From Endozoicomonas sp. Mp262 (GTDB lineage Bacteria > Pseudomonadota > Gammaproteobacteria > Pseudomonadales > Endozoicomonadaceae): a DNA stretch of 64,000 nucleotides. The position numbers were made by a program, and so were the translations under genes. The notes under the pieces are model-generated. The model saw only the letters and a list, made by a program, of their open reading frames with translations, was not told the origin of the DNA and did no database searches. This document shows positions 1 through 8,639 of this stretch, piece after piece (within the stretch, counting starts at the first letter, position 1; the number at the start of each line of letters is the position of its first letter). The stretch covers positions 1,902,001-1,966,000 of the forward strand of contig NZ_CP092489.1 of the NCBI RefSeq assembly GCF_025643335.1, in the 5' to 3' direction.

Positions 1-437
1 ATATACCTATGGTATCGTCTTCTTCGACAGTGACAAATAGTTACACACCCTTCGGTATTCCTTTCCTTTCTGAAAGCAATGCCAGATTTAAGAATAATGT
101 CCACAGTGGAACTACGGGGACTCCCCATGCCACAGCTTTGTCTTATATGGTCAATAAAGAAGCTTCACTTACAGCTTTAAAGGATTTGAAGAAAGCGTAT
201 CCGAAAATTGAGAGTACTGCTGGCTGGTTCGATGCAGTGGACTCCAAGGGAAGGATGGCAACAAAATTGTTGTCCCTGGATCAGGGTATGTTTGTGGGTT
301 CTTTCCTGGCAGAAAGTATTAATAAGGATGTCCAGAGATACATGGAAGCAAAACATTACTGGAAAGAGGTGCAGGTTATGTATCAGTCCTTTATTCCGAC
401 TGAGGAAATAAAGTCGAAGTCAAAGGTTAAGCTTTAA
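1..437 (+). CDS. C-terminal fragment of a larger protein, possibly glycoamylase-like
   Basis: The frame is open to the left edge, so the gene starts outside the window; the Met at position 9 need not be a start. The visible 142 residues end with a lysine-rich tail. The stretch TAGWFDAVD, then about 15 residues, then LSLDQGMFVGSFL resembles the end of glycoamylase-like (PF10091 type) domains, where a GW/FYDA motif precedes an LDQG motif in an alpha/alpha toroid. That comparison is from memory and is weak. The following gene, pilB, is on the opposite strand. A profile search with the full-length gene would settle the family. Confidence 0.45.
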   Translation, partial: IPMVSSSSTVTNSYTPFGIPFLSESNARFKNNVHSGTTGTPHATALSYMVNKEASLTALKDLKKAYPKIESTAGWFDAVDSKGRMATKLLSLDQGMFVGSFLAESINKDVQRYMEAKHYWKEVQVMYQSFIPTEEIKSKSKVKL

Positions 438-713
438 AACGCTATAGTTCCTCAAATCGAAATTAGCTCAAGCTGGTCTTTTATCCTCTGGCGAAGCTGT
501 TTCTAAAGCGCGCCCTGTGCTGGTTTTCGAACAGGGCGCGACTTAGGTTAGTTAATACGCCCTTTAATATCTTCGGCAAAGTCCTCGTACCTGCGCAGGG
601 CTGAGACCTTTACGTCAACATGCTGTCCATAGCAAACCTTAGTCTTATTGTGATGCTTTGTGGCCAGTACCGATAGTTCATCATCTTCAAATGACTGTCA
701 AACGGTTTATCCC
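438..713. other. Intergenic region with repeat and possible gene remnant
   Basis: This gap between the edge ORF and pilB holds one copy of the CTAAAGCGCGCC palindrome (503-546). On the minus strand at about 548-705 an open frame of about 50 codons has protein-like composition (it contains the residues VSALRRYEDFAEDI) and ends in TAA, but it has no start codon and a TGA lies directly upstream. It may be the tail of a deleted gene. I see no RNA gene here. Confidence 0.3.
503..546. repeat. CTAAAGCGCGCC palindromic repeat, short copy (44 bp)
   Basis: The ends CTAAAGCGCGCCCTGT and the reverse complement of ACAGGGCGCGACTTAG match at 14 of 16 positions, with a short loop. It has the same termini as the 59-bp copies at 11323-11381 and 42405-42463, so the three form one dispersed family. 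It lies 3' of the left-edge ORF and could act as a stem-loop at the transcript end, but it lacks a T-run. Confidence 0.7.
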
Positions 714-2405
714 CTATTCTGCTGTCACCCTGTTAACCTCAGCCAGGCTGGTGACCCCTTGCATGACTTTTAAAAGACCAGACTCCCGCAGGTTGTTAAA
801 TCCTGCTTTTTTCGCGATCCCGGCAATTTCCAGGGAGTTGCCCTCTTCCATCACGACCTTTTGAAGTTCCGGGGTCATTTTCACCACTTCGTAAATGCCA
901 ACCCGGCCTTTATAGCCCTGGTTACAGTGATCACACCCAGCAGGACCATAGACTTTTAGTCCCCGGAGTTGCTCATCTGTAAAACCCTCTTTTTTTAATG
1001 CCTCTTTGGGGATGTCCTGCCACTCTTTGCAATGGTTGCAGAGTCTTCGAGCCAGACGCTGGGCGATGATCAGGCTCACTGAGGTAGCGATATTAAAGGA
1101 GGGGACACCCATATTCTGGAGGCGGGTCAGTGTTTCCGGTGCGCTGTTGGTGTGCAGGGTGGACATGACCATATGGCCGGTTTGTGCAGCCTTGATGGCG
1201 ATATTGGCGGTTTCCAGGTCACGTATTTCCCCAACCATAATAATATCCGGGTCCTGACGAAGGAAAGCGCGAAGGGCCTGGGCGAAATCCATACCCTGCT
1301 TGGGATTTACATTGACCTGATTGATGCCTTCCAGGTTGATTTCAACGGGATCTTCGGCGGTAGAGATATTGCGCTCGGGAGTGTTAAGGATATTCAGGCC
1401 GGTATAAAGAGAGACGGTTTTACCGGAGCCGGTTGGGCCTGTCACCAGGATCATGCCCTGGGGTTGCTCCAGTGCTTCGATATACATGGCTTTTTGGTCT
1501 TCTTCATAACCCAGCATATCAATACCCATCTTGGCACTGGAGGGGTCCAGTATCCGTAACACAATTTTTTCACCCCACAGGGTTGGGCAGGTATTGACCC
1601 GAAAATCAATGGCTCTGTTTTTTGAAAGCTTCAGTTTTATCCGGCCGTCTTGAGGAACCCGTCGTTCAGAGATGTCCATTTGTGACATGATTTTCAGGCG
1701 GGAGGATATTTTTTGCGAGAGCTCTATGGGAGGACGAGTCACTTCATGGAGGACACCATCGGTGCGGAACCTGACCCGATATGCCTTTTCATAAGGCTCA
1801 AAATGCAGGTCCGATGAGCCCCCTTTTATGGCAGATAACAGCATTTTATTAACAAACTTGACAATAGGGGCATCAGCTTCGTCTTCGTCCTCGACTTCCT
1901 CGTTTGTCTCACCGTCAAGGTTTTCCAGACTGGTACAGCCATCGTCTTCATTGGAAAGGGCGTTATCCGGGTTATCCAGTATTTTATCGATAAAGATTTC
2001 AAGTTTGCCCTCTTCGGCAATTACCGGCTGTATCACAAGTCCGGTATTAAACCTGAATTCATCCAGGGCTTTTTCTTCAGTGGGATCTGTGACGGCTACA
2101 AATAAGCGGTTTCCCCGATTCATTAGCGGGATTATCTGGTTCCTTCGTACAAGTTTTAGTGGAACGGTATCTATGGGCATGTTATCCACATCCATTGAGT
2201 TGATATCGATAACGGGCAGGCCAAATTCCCTTCCTGTTGCTTCAGCAAGCTCCCGGGCAGGAATCAGGTTTTCCGAGAACAGGTAATAGGGTAACGAGGT
2301 TTTATTAGAGTGTGTTGCGGTGATGGCTGAACGCATTTTCTTTTCTGTGATCAGCTTTTCTGCAACAAGTCTGGCGGCAAGTCCTGTTAGAGGTTTATCT
2401 GACAT
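714..2405 (-). CDS. pilB: Type IV pilus assembly ATPase PilB
   Basis: This 563-aa protein has the length and layout of PilB, the cytoplasmic hexameric ATPase that powers pilus extension. An N-terminal MshEN/T2SSE_N-type region spans roughly residues 50-145. An unusually acidic linker follows at about 150-180. The secretion ATPase core carries the Asp box (TAEDPVE, 349-355), Walker A GPTGSGKT (323-330), Walker B region DPDIIMVGEIRD (385-396) and His box ending STLHTN (about 415-420). A four-cysteine zinc motif (C456, C459, C491, C494) is typical of PilB/GspE. It is divergent from the pilin gene. pilC and pilD, which usually follow pilB, are not next to it here. Confidence 0.95.
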   Translation of the reverse strand: MSDKPLTGLAARLVAEKLITEKKMRSAITATHSNKTSLPYYLFSENLIPARELAEATGREFGLPVIDINSMDVDNMPIDTVPLKLVRRNQIIPLMNRGNRLFVAVTDPTEEKALDEFRFNTGLVIQPVIAEEGKLEIFIDKILDNPDNALSNEDDGCTSLENLDGETNEEVEDEDEADAPIVKFVNKMLLSAIKGGSSDLHFEPYEKAYRVRFRTDGVLHEVTRPPIELSQKISSRLKIMSQMDISERRVPQDGRIKLKLSKNRAIDFRVNTCPTLWGEKIVLRILDPSSAKMGIDMLGYEEDQKAMYIEALEQPQGMILVTGPTGSGKTVSLYTGLNILNTPERNISTAEDPVEINLEGINQVNVNPKQGMDFAQALRAFLRQDPDIIMVGEIRDLETANIAIKAAQTGHMVMSTLHTNSAPETLTRLQNMGVPSFNIATSVSLIIAQRLARRLCNHCKEWQDIPKEALKKEGFTDEQLRGLKVYGPAGCDHCNQGYKGRVGIYEVVKMTPELQKVVMEEGNSLEIAGIAKKAGFNNLRESGLLKVMQGVTSLAEVNRVTAE

Positions 2406-2636
2406 AGAGGTTGAAAGGTTTTGTTATTGTTGGTATTAGATTACTATAAGTGTCTTTACTTATGGAATCTTAATATTTTGATGTAAAGGTGCGCCCCATA
2501 GGAAGTGGGGGGTGTTTGCAGTAATGGTAGATTCCGGATTGCAGGAACGAAATATTTGTTGCTATCCAGATGTAGTAGAGGGGGAAGAGGCTCAATAGTA
2601 GCAGCTAAACGGATTTCACTGGACGAGGACGATAAA

Positions 2637-3125
2637 ATGGATTTGCACAGGGCAAATAACCTTGAGTGTAAAGCTGAAAAGAGCAAGGGTTTCACTCTGA
2701 TTGAACTGATGATCGTGGTGGCGATTATTGGTATTTTGGCGGCTGTGGCCATTCCCCAGTACCAAAGCTATACCCGGGAAGCACTGGCCGCTTCGGCAAT
2801 CAGTGAGGCCAAAGCTTTTCAGTCTCAGATAGGTGTGTGTGCCCAGATGAAGAAAATGGGTGACTGCAAACCTGGCGGTGGTAATGTGCCGGATTTTCCT
2901 GCTAATAGTAAGGTCTCAGCTCCCGCTTCCTGGAATGATACATCAGTGGTAGCTACTTTGGAAGTGACACCTGGTGGGCCCTTTGGTACACAGAAGTTAA
3001 CCATTACATCGAAAGATGCCACGGGTACTACCTGGACCATTGCCTGCACTGATGATAACACCCGGGGAGACAAGAATAACCTCTGTGAGACCAATGCTGT
3101 GAAGGATCATCCTCACTACTCATAA
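2637..3125 (+). CDS. pilA: Type IV pilin precursor (PilA-like major or minor pilin)
   Basis: The protein has the class III prepilin signature: a basic leader ending in Gly18, then mature Phe1 and Glu5 in [20 protein letters not shown], the hydrophobic helix that forms the pilus core. PilD-type peptidase would cut after Gly18. The frame is open from 2505, but ATG 2637 is preceded by a GAGGA-like site and gives a 162-aa protein. The 18-residue leader is long for type IVa pilins (usually 5-7). Two cysteine pairs (near residues 71/80 and two near the C-terminus) could form the D-region disulfide. A strong terminator follows, so it is probably monocistronic. The divergent pilB supports the assignment. 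Confidence 0.88.
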   Translation: MDLHRANNLECKAEKSKGFTLIELMIVVAIIGILAAVAIPQYQSYTREALAASAISEAKAFQSQIGVCAQMKKMGDCKPGGGNVPDFPANSKVSAPASWNDTSVVATLEVTPGGPFGTQKLTITSKDATGTTWTIACTDDNTRGDKNNLCETNAVKDHPHYS

Positions 3126-3142
3126 TGGTTTGATACCGGTAT

Positions 3143-3173
3143 AAAAAAAGGAGAGGCAGCTCTCCTTTTTTAT
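3143..3173. terminator. Bidirectional rho-independent terminator between pilA and ligB
   Basis: An A-run, the stem GGAGAG-GCAG-CTCTCC and a T-run form a symmetric hairpin that can terminate both the rightward pilin gene (stop at 3125) and leftward ligB (stop at 3195). Confidence 0.9.
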
Positions 3174-3194
3174 TGCTTCTTCCCTCCCTGTTCC

Positions 3195-4874
3195 TCACCT
3201 TGATAGATGCCCTATCAACCGGTTAATTTCCGGGTGCTTCATAAAGGTCAGCATTGCTTGGGCAATCTTTTCCGGGCAATTGATTGTCTGGCTAAGTTCT
3301 ATGCTTGATACTACCGCCAGCTCAGAAAAGCTTGAGTAGTTTTTTAGTAATAGCTTCAACCGTTGATCGCCAATATGTGGCAATCCAATGGCTTTCAGCT
3401 GTTCACTGAAAGGCCTCCGGTTAGCTGTTTCCAGGGCTTTTAGCAGATGGCTGGCTTCAATAGTTCCCAGTCCTGAAAATAGCAGTTTTTGGTGATTCAG
3501 GGTGAAAAGGTCTGGCAGTGACACCAGTGCATTATTCTCGATCATCTTTCTAAGAATCGGTTCTGTAAGCCTGGGAAGCCGGAGCCCGTTTTTACCGGTT
3601 AACCATTGCAGTCTGGCAAGGAATTGCTGTTGGCAATGAGGTCCAGCGCTCAGGCAGGTAAAGGGCGTGTACTTTTTTTCATGGGGTGGGTGGGGTATAT
3701 GGCGGTCCTGGGGTCTGATCAGAACCTGATTAAAAGTGGGGGTTGCCTGTCCTTGAAGTTGAATGCTTATCTGATCACCAATGGCTATATCCCTTTTATA
3801 AAGGGTTTGAAGGCTGCCCAGTGAAACGGAATCTACCGTCCTACCCTCGATGATCCTGGGTTTAACTCTGGCTATTGGCGTTATCCGCCCGGTTCGGCCA
3901 ATAGTAAACTCAATATGAGTCACTTCGGTAACTATGCTTTTTGCTGGAAATTTCCAGGCCAGGGCCCAGTGGGGATATTCACTGGTTTCTCCCCATTTAT
4001 TTCTTGCCTTGATGCTATCCAGCTTAAGCACAATGCCGTCCATTAAAAATGGTGATGAAGAGGCTTTTGCTAGCTGCTCCCTTTGAGTAATAACATCTTT
4101 CAGGGATTTGATTTCCAAGGTGTAGAGTGCGGGCCACTTAAAACCAAGAGAGGCCAACACCTTGATATTTTCGAGGTCGGTGGGGTAAGGGGAATTGACC
4201 CAGCGCCAGGGAAAGAAGTCCAGTTTGGCAAGGGCTGCCGGGGACCATTCAGAACGGCTCATATGACCAGCCACATAATGACGGGCTGATACATAACCAT
4301 CCAGAAGGCTATTTAAACGATCCAGCCTGGCAAATAACTCACCGTGGAGAATCATGGATGCCTGCGTTTTTATAGTGTCAGGAATAGCAGGAACCCTTTT
4401 GATTTGGCGGGTAATGTCCAGGCCGCATTTGCCATTTCCCCGGGTTGTTGCCGAGATCAGCTGACCCTGATCATAGGCCAGCTCAATGGCGATGCCGTCC
4501 ACTTTTGGTTGCAAGAGTATTTTTGACTGACCAGCTTTATCAAGAAACTCACTGACTTCCTGTTGCCCCCGGCCTTTATTTAAACTGCCCATGGGGAATT
4601 GATGGCAGCTTGTCTTTCCATTGATGGATGGCTGAAATGGTCTGGTTTTAGCCAGGGATGGAAAGCAAAACTGCAGATGGCTTAGATCATGCCGAAGCTG
4701 GTCGTACTCTGCGTCAGAAATCTCGGCATGATGCTGGTTAAAGTAAAGGTTATCGTGATACTTGATCTGTGCTTCCAGCAACGATAGCCGGTTTTTCGCC
4801 TTATTTATCGACCAGTCGGGGCAGCCAGCAGCATTGGCTACCAGGGGTAGAAGCCATAGGGCAAGAATTCTCAT
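3195..4874 (-). CDS. ligB: NAD+-dependent DNA ligase LigB
   Basis: The predicted 559-aa protein matches the length and order of enterobacterial LigB, a second NAD+-dependent ligase that lacks the C-terminal BRCT domain of LigA. The adenylation motif QPKVDG places the AMP-accepting lysine at residue 124. RGNG and DGIVLK motifs follow, then an OB fold and helix-hairpin-helix region. The frame extends upstream to 4988, but ATG 4874 has a GAAGG ribosome site, gives the family length and produces the signal-like N-terminus typical of LigB (MRILALWLLPLVANAAG). It is convergent with the pilin gene and shares its terminator. It is probably not essential if ligA exists elsewhere. Confidence 0.92.
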   Translation of the reverse strand: MRILALWLLPLVANAAGCPDWSINKAKNRLSLLEAQIKYHDNLYFNQHHAEISDAEYDQLRHDLSHLQFCFPSLAKTRPFQPSINGKTSCHQFPMGSLNKGRGQQEVSEFLDKAGQSKILLQPKVDGIAIELAYDQGQLISATTRGNGKCGLDITRQIKRVPAIPDTIKTQASMILHGELFARLDRLNSLLDGYVSARHYVAGHMSRSEWSPAALAKLDFFPWRWVNSPYPTDLENIKVLASLGFKWPALYTLEIKSLKDVITQREQLAKASSSPFLMDGIVLKLDSIKARNKWGETSEYPHWALAWKFPAKSIVTEVTHIEFTIGRTGRITPIARVKPRIIEGRTVDSVSLGSLQTLYKRDIAIGDQISIQLQGQATPTFNQVLIRPQDRHIPHPPHEKKYTPFTCLSAGPHCQQQFLARLQWLTGKNGLRLPRLTEPILRKMIENNALVSLPDLFTLNHQKLLFSGLGTIEASHLLKALETANRRPFSEQLKAIGLPHIGDQRLKLLLKNYSSFSELAVVSSIELSQTINCPEKIAQAMLTFMKHPEINRLIGHLSR

Positions 4875-4978
4875 AGGTACCTTCGTTTGAGGGGTCACCG
4901 ATAAGAAAACAGACTCCTGCGGCACGCTATGGTTCCCTGGCGTGAATACCCATACAGCTATGGAATAAGTTGAAAAAT

Positions 4979-5008
4979 CCGTATGCATTCCCGGCGGAGA
5001 GAGGGAGT
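4979..5008 (+). repeat. GCATTCCCGGC hairpin repeat, degenerate copy
   Basis: The sequence CCGTATGCATTCCCGGC is identical to that at 37047-37063, but the 3' arm (GGAGAGAGGGAGT) is degenerate. A third, inverted relative lies at 20141-20168. The copy lies in the short gap between ligB and the Omp85-like gene. Confidence 0.45.
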
Positions 5009-5106
5009 CGCGAAACTTAGTTCAGCGTGAAAAACCGGGTGCTGTGGTGAATCAAAACATCTTTTGCGACAACCTCGGGACGCCGGGAATGATATATAGC
5101 TGCCAA

Positions 5107-6366
5107 TTAGAACGGTTGATTAACAAACACCCTGAACTGGGTGTTCTCTTTGCTGGAGGCTATTTCAGTCCTGACGGTGACGCCTTCCACTTTAAAGCGA
5201 ATCCCTCCACCAATACTGTATTTCATATCATTATGAAGTTCTTCCAGGCTGAAGGTATTGGCAACCCGTCCGGCATCAATGAATAAGGTCCACTGCCACC
5301 AGGGGATATCATAGAGTCCTTCTATCACAGGCAAGTCATCTAGGGGTTGCCAGTGAGGCATCACCCGATACTCCAGACTGTAAGATACTGCGGAACGGCC
5401 ATAAAAGCGGTCGGTGGTGTACCCCCTGAGCTTGTTCCATCCCCCCAGGGACACGCCTGCAAAGGAAGGAGGCCTGCGGTATGTGTCTGAACCATCAATG
5501 GTGGTTGCATCATTCCAGCTGGGGGTATCTGCCAGCCAGGCATTAAAAGCAATCACCTGTTGTCGCATATAGTCATTGCCCCCCAGGTTGAAGAACTTGC
5601 TAAACTCCGCTTCCCAGGTTGTCCATTCAGCCCGGTGGCTGTCTCCCCAGTCATGGGACAGGGTGAAAGACAGCTGGCTGCCCCGGGTGGGAAGCTGGCT
5701 GGAATTCCTGTTATCGTAGTCAAGGATTAGCCGCATACCCATGGTTTTTTCATCCCCTTGAGGCGTCGCCTCCCTGCCCAATGCCTGGCGTTCATAGAAG
5801 GGTTGAAACTCCAGGGAGGTAATTCCGGACTGGAATGGATTCCAGACCCGCCCGGTTTGATGGTCGCCGGTATCGGATCGTCTTAAACTGCCAATGGCGC
5901 CTTCCCGACCCTGGCCGATGGGCAGGATATATTTTACATGGGCATAATACCGGCTTTCCCGGCCACTGGTTCTCACGTGATTATCACCACTGGAACTATT
6001 GGTACCAGGCTGGTGGTCTGCAAAGGCAGGATTGCCCGGGACATAGTAGCTGGTTTCCGAGAAAGAGCTTTCCATGGCACTGATATCTATCAGCCACTGG
6101 TCCAGACCGGGCAACATCATGTTATTCAGGCTTAAATAGCTAAGCCATGAGCCGTTGCTGGAATAAATACCGGTGCCGAAGAGCGACATTTGCGGTTGGC
6201 CAACATGACGAATAAGGCCAGCGCCGCCAATGGCTGTACCCCAGTCATCAGAACTGAAAAGAATGGGGACGCCGGCATATTTTTCCTGGAGCTGTGTGGA
6301 TTTCCCGGCATAGGCAGTGCCGTTAAGAGCAACGATTCCTAAAACGAGCATTATTATTGAGCGCAT
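5107..6366 (-). CDS. Omp85-superfamily outer-membrane beta-barrel protein without POTRA domains
   Basis: The 419-aa protein has a clear signal peptide (cleavage after AYA at residue 20), no cytoplasmic features, many alternating aromatic/polar strands and a C-terminal Phe, as in outer-membrane barrels. The stretch GGWNKLRGYTTDRFYG holds the LRGY motif of the Omp85 loop-6 (V/L)RG(F/Y) signature, and the last ~150 residues look like a bacterial surface antigen (D15) domain. The region between the signal and the barrel is too short for the five POTRA repeats of BamA or the two of TamA/TpsB. It is therefore more like the small patatin-type or orphan barrels. The substrate is unknown. The gene is leftward, with a short MITE 32 bp upstream of its start. 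Confidence 0.7.
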   Translation of the reverse strand: MRSIIMLVLGIVALNGTAYAGKSTQLQEKYAGVPILFSSDDWGTAIGGAGLIRHVGQPQMSLFGTGIYSSNGSWLSYLSLNNMMLPGLDQWLIDISAMESSFSETSYYVPGNPAFADHQPGTNSSSGDNHVRTSGRESRYYAHVKYILPIGQGREGAIGSLRRSDTGDHQTGRVWNPFQSGITSLEFQPFYERQALGREATPQGDEKTMGMRLILDYDNRNSSQLPTRGSQLSFTLSHDWGDSHRAEWTTWEAEFSKFFNLGGNDYMRQQVIAFNAWLADTPSWNDATTIDGSDTYRRPPSFAGVSLGGWNKLRGYTTDRFYGRSAVSYSLEYRVMPHWQPLDDLPVIEGLYDIPWWQWTLFIDAGRVANTFSLEELHNDMKYSIGGGIRFKVEGVTVRTEIASSKENTQFRVFVNQPF

Positions 6367-6398
6367 AGTCCCTTGTTAATTTCCTGTTGAGGGTGGGT

Positions 6399-6452
6399 TA
6401 GGGGCTGTTGACGTTTGATCGTGAGCACACGAGCAAACGTCAACAGCCCCTA
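6399..6452. mobile_element. Minimal MITE (54 bp): paired 19-bp termini only
   Basis: Perfect 19-bp inverted termini TAGGGGCTGTTGACGTTTG are separated by 16 bp. The termini are the same as those of the 284-bp copies at 8356-8639 and 43720-44003. The outer TA is probably the duplicated target. It lies in the divergent gap between the Omp85-like gene and csdA, so it could affect either promoter. Confidence 0.8.
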
Positions 6453-6609
6453 AATGCTTCCATTATCAGGCTGAATATTTATATAGAAATACGGTGTTGT
6501 CGTAATTTACCGTTGTAATAGGGAGGTCTGTAAATTTAATGGGGAGGTTTTCAATTCTTTTTTCCATTTGAGCGCTAAAATGGCACTATTTTTTAACCGT
6601 TGAATAGAT

Positions 6610-8358
6610 ATGACCAGTATGGATTCAAGAGAGTTTGGCAGCCAAACGCTGGAATTACAGCGTCCTGAATTTGAATCTCTGCGTGAACTATTTCCAGCCC
6701 TTGACCAGGAAGCCCACGGCAGGTCTTTGATATACCTTGATAATGCGGCAACGACCCAAAAGCCACGCTCTGTTATTGAAGTGATTGATAGCTATTATCG
6801 AAAGAAAAATGCCAATGTTCACCGGGCGGCACACTTTCTCAGTGCCCAGGCCACCCATGCTTTTGAGGGAGCCAGGGATCGGGTTCGGGCATTTATCAAT
6901 GCCGGTTATTCTGAAGAAATTATCTGGACCCGGGGAGCCACAGAGGCCATTAATCTCGTAGCCCAGAGCTGGGGGCGACAGTTCCTTAGGGAAGGCGATG
7001 AGATATTACTGAGTGTTATGGAGCACCATGCCAACATTGTGCCCTGGCAACTGGTGGCAAAAGAGACCGGTGCCTGCATCAAGGTTATTGGCTTGACGCC
7101 AGCCGGTGAGCTGGATCTGGCCAGCTTCCGAAAGCAGTTATCGGCTAAAACGCGTCTGGTGTCCATTGCTCATATATCAAATGCTATAGGCACAGTGAAT
7201 CCGGTGGCACTGATTACCAGGGAGGCTCATGCAGCGGGTGTCTTGGTAATGCTTGATGGCTCCCAGGCCATTGCCCACCAGACCATTGACGTGCAAAAGA
7301 TAGGTTGCGATTTTTATGTGTTTTCCGGGCATAAGGCCTTTGGGCCAACAGGAACCGGGGTATTGTATGGCCGTAAAGAATTACTGGAGTCAATGCCTCC
7401 CTGGCAGGCGGGTGGTGAGATGATCCGGCATGTGAGCTTTCAGGAGACCACCTTTAATCAGCTACCATTTAAATTTGAGGCGGGTACTCCGCATATTGCT
7501 GGGGCTGTAGGGTTGGGTGCTGCGATGTCCTTTTTGCAAGGCCTTGATAATAAGTCTGTAGTCGTTTATGAACGGCAGCTTAGAAACCGGCTTGAGGCTG
7601 GCCTGTCAGAAATAAAAGGGGTCAAAATCATAGGTCAGGCCGTGGAGAAAGCACCGGTTACGTCCTTTATTTCTGACAAAATTCATAATCAGGATCTCAG
7701 CCTGATGCTGGATCAACATGGTATAGCCGTTAGAGCTGGGCACCACTGTGCCATGCCTTTGATGGAGTCTCTGAATTTAAAAGGCACTGTGCGGGCATCC
7801 TTGTCTCTTTACAATAATGAAGGTGATGTTGATACCTTTTTGTCTGCTATGGAATCCATTCACCACGGGGCGGTATACAGCTTTTTTGTTGAGAAGTCCG
7901 AGGCTAAAGAACTTCCCGAACTGTTTGCTGTTATGCCCTATGGCCGTAGTATTGAAAAGGAGGCGGTCAATCATGAGTTGATGTCAGCTAAAAGCTGGCA
8001 AGAGCGCTACCGTCACATTATGTTGCTGGGAAAGAAACTACCCCAGCTTCCTGATAACTGGAAGACAGAGTCTGCCTTGCTTCATGGCTGCGAAAGTCAG
8101 GTCTGGCTTCACCATTATTATGATGAGGAAAACCAGACGCTTCACTTTATTGCCGATTCCGATGCCAGAATTATTCGTGGTCTGATTACTCTGGTGCTGG
8201 TGGCCTGTAATGGTAAAACGCCTGCTGATATCAGTGCCGCTTATATTGAACAATGGTTTTTGGAACTAGGCCTTATCAGTCATTTGAGTCCATCAAGGGG
8301 AAATGGACTAAAAGCCATTATTGCTGAAATTGAATCGGTGGCCCGGCGTTATTACTAG
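6610..8358 (+). CDS. csdA: Fused cysteine desulfurase CsdA and sulfur acceptor CsdE
   Basis: This 582-aa protein joins two enzymes that are usually separate. Residues 1-420 are a SufS/CsdA-type PLP desulfurase: the PLP lysine is K242 in FSGHKAFGP and the persulfide cysteine is C380 in RAGHHCAMP. Residues about 440-582 are a SufE/CsdE domain with acceptor cysteine C494 in HGCESQVWL. It takes sulfur from cysteine and passes it on as a persulfide. Next to it, convergent, is tcdA; in E. coli csdA-csdE-tcdA (csdL) form one system needed for cyclic t6A37 in tRNA, so the pairing supports this role over a Fe-S (Suf) role. ATG 6610 lacks a clear Shine-Dalgarno; the Met at codon 4 is an alternative. 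The TAG stop is formed by the first three bases of a MITE. Confidence 0.93.
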   Translation: MTSMDSREFGSQTLELQRPEFESLRELFPALDQEAHGRSLIYLDNAATTQKPRSVIEVIDSYYRKKNANVHRAAHFLSAQATHAFEGARDRVRAFINAGYSEEIIWTRGATEAINLVAQSWGRQFLREGDEILLSVMEHHANIVPWQLVAKETGACIKVIGLTPAGELDLASFRKQLSAKTRLVSIAHISNAIGTVNPVALITREAHAAGVLVMLDGSQAIAHQTIDVQKIGCDFYVFSGHKAFGPTGTGVLYGRKELLESMPPWQAGGEMIRHVSFQETTFNQLPFKFEAGTPHIAGAVGLGAAMSFLQGLDNKSVVVYERQLRNRLEAGLSEIKGVKIIGQAVEKAPVTSFISDKIHNQDLSLMLDQHGIAVRAGHHCAMPLMESLNLKGTVRASLSLYNNEGDVDTFLSAMESIHHGAVYSFFVEKSEAKELPELFAVMPYGRSIEKEAVNHELMSAKSWQERYRHIMLLGKKLPQLPDNWKTESALLHGCESQVWLHHYYDEENQTLHFIADSDARIIRGLITLVLVACNGKTPADISAAYIEQWFLELGLISHLSPSRGNGLKAIIAEIESVARRYY

Positions 8359-8639
8359 GGGCTGTTGACGTTTGATCGTGAGCTCAGTGGCTCGTAAAGC
8401 GGTTTTCCGCAATACCCAATGGGGCACACCGGGCGGACTGGTGCAGGCATAGTTATTCTACGTCAAGCCAGTCCAACGCCGTCGGAAAGCCGCTTTACGA
8501 GCCACCCGAAGGGCCAAAACCAGCGATTCCGTGCCGTCGTTGCAGTAGTTTGAAAGACATGAGTCTTCCTGCGCTACTGCGTCTAGCCACGAAACCGCTG
8601 GTTTTGGCTGAGCACACGAGCAAACGTCAACAGCCCCTA
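8356..8639. mobile_element. 284-bp MITE between csdA and tcdA, carrying both stop codons
   Basis: The element has 19-bp inverted termini (TAGGGGCTGTTGACGTTTG). Inside are two further hairpins: about 8388-8409 pairs with 8483-8505 (CTCGTAAAGCGG/CCGCTTTACGAG), and about 8514-8525 pairs with 8597-8608 (CCAAAACCAGCG/CGCTGGTTTTGG). This gives a cloverleaf-like fold. The terminal TA fits the TA target duplication of IS630/Tc1-mariner elements. The first three bases are the csdA stop, and the last three, read on the minus strand, are the tcdA stop. It has no transposase gene and is nearly identical to 43720-44003. Confidence 0.88.

Noticed and set aside
2505-2522. Possible sigma-54 promoter before the pilin
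   Set aside because: The GG and GC elements are 9 instead of 10 bases apart.
2505-2636. In-frame N-terminal extension of the pilin (44 codons)
   Set aside because: Its content is Gly/Arg-rich without a signal, and ATG 2637 has a better ribosome site.
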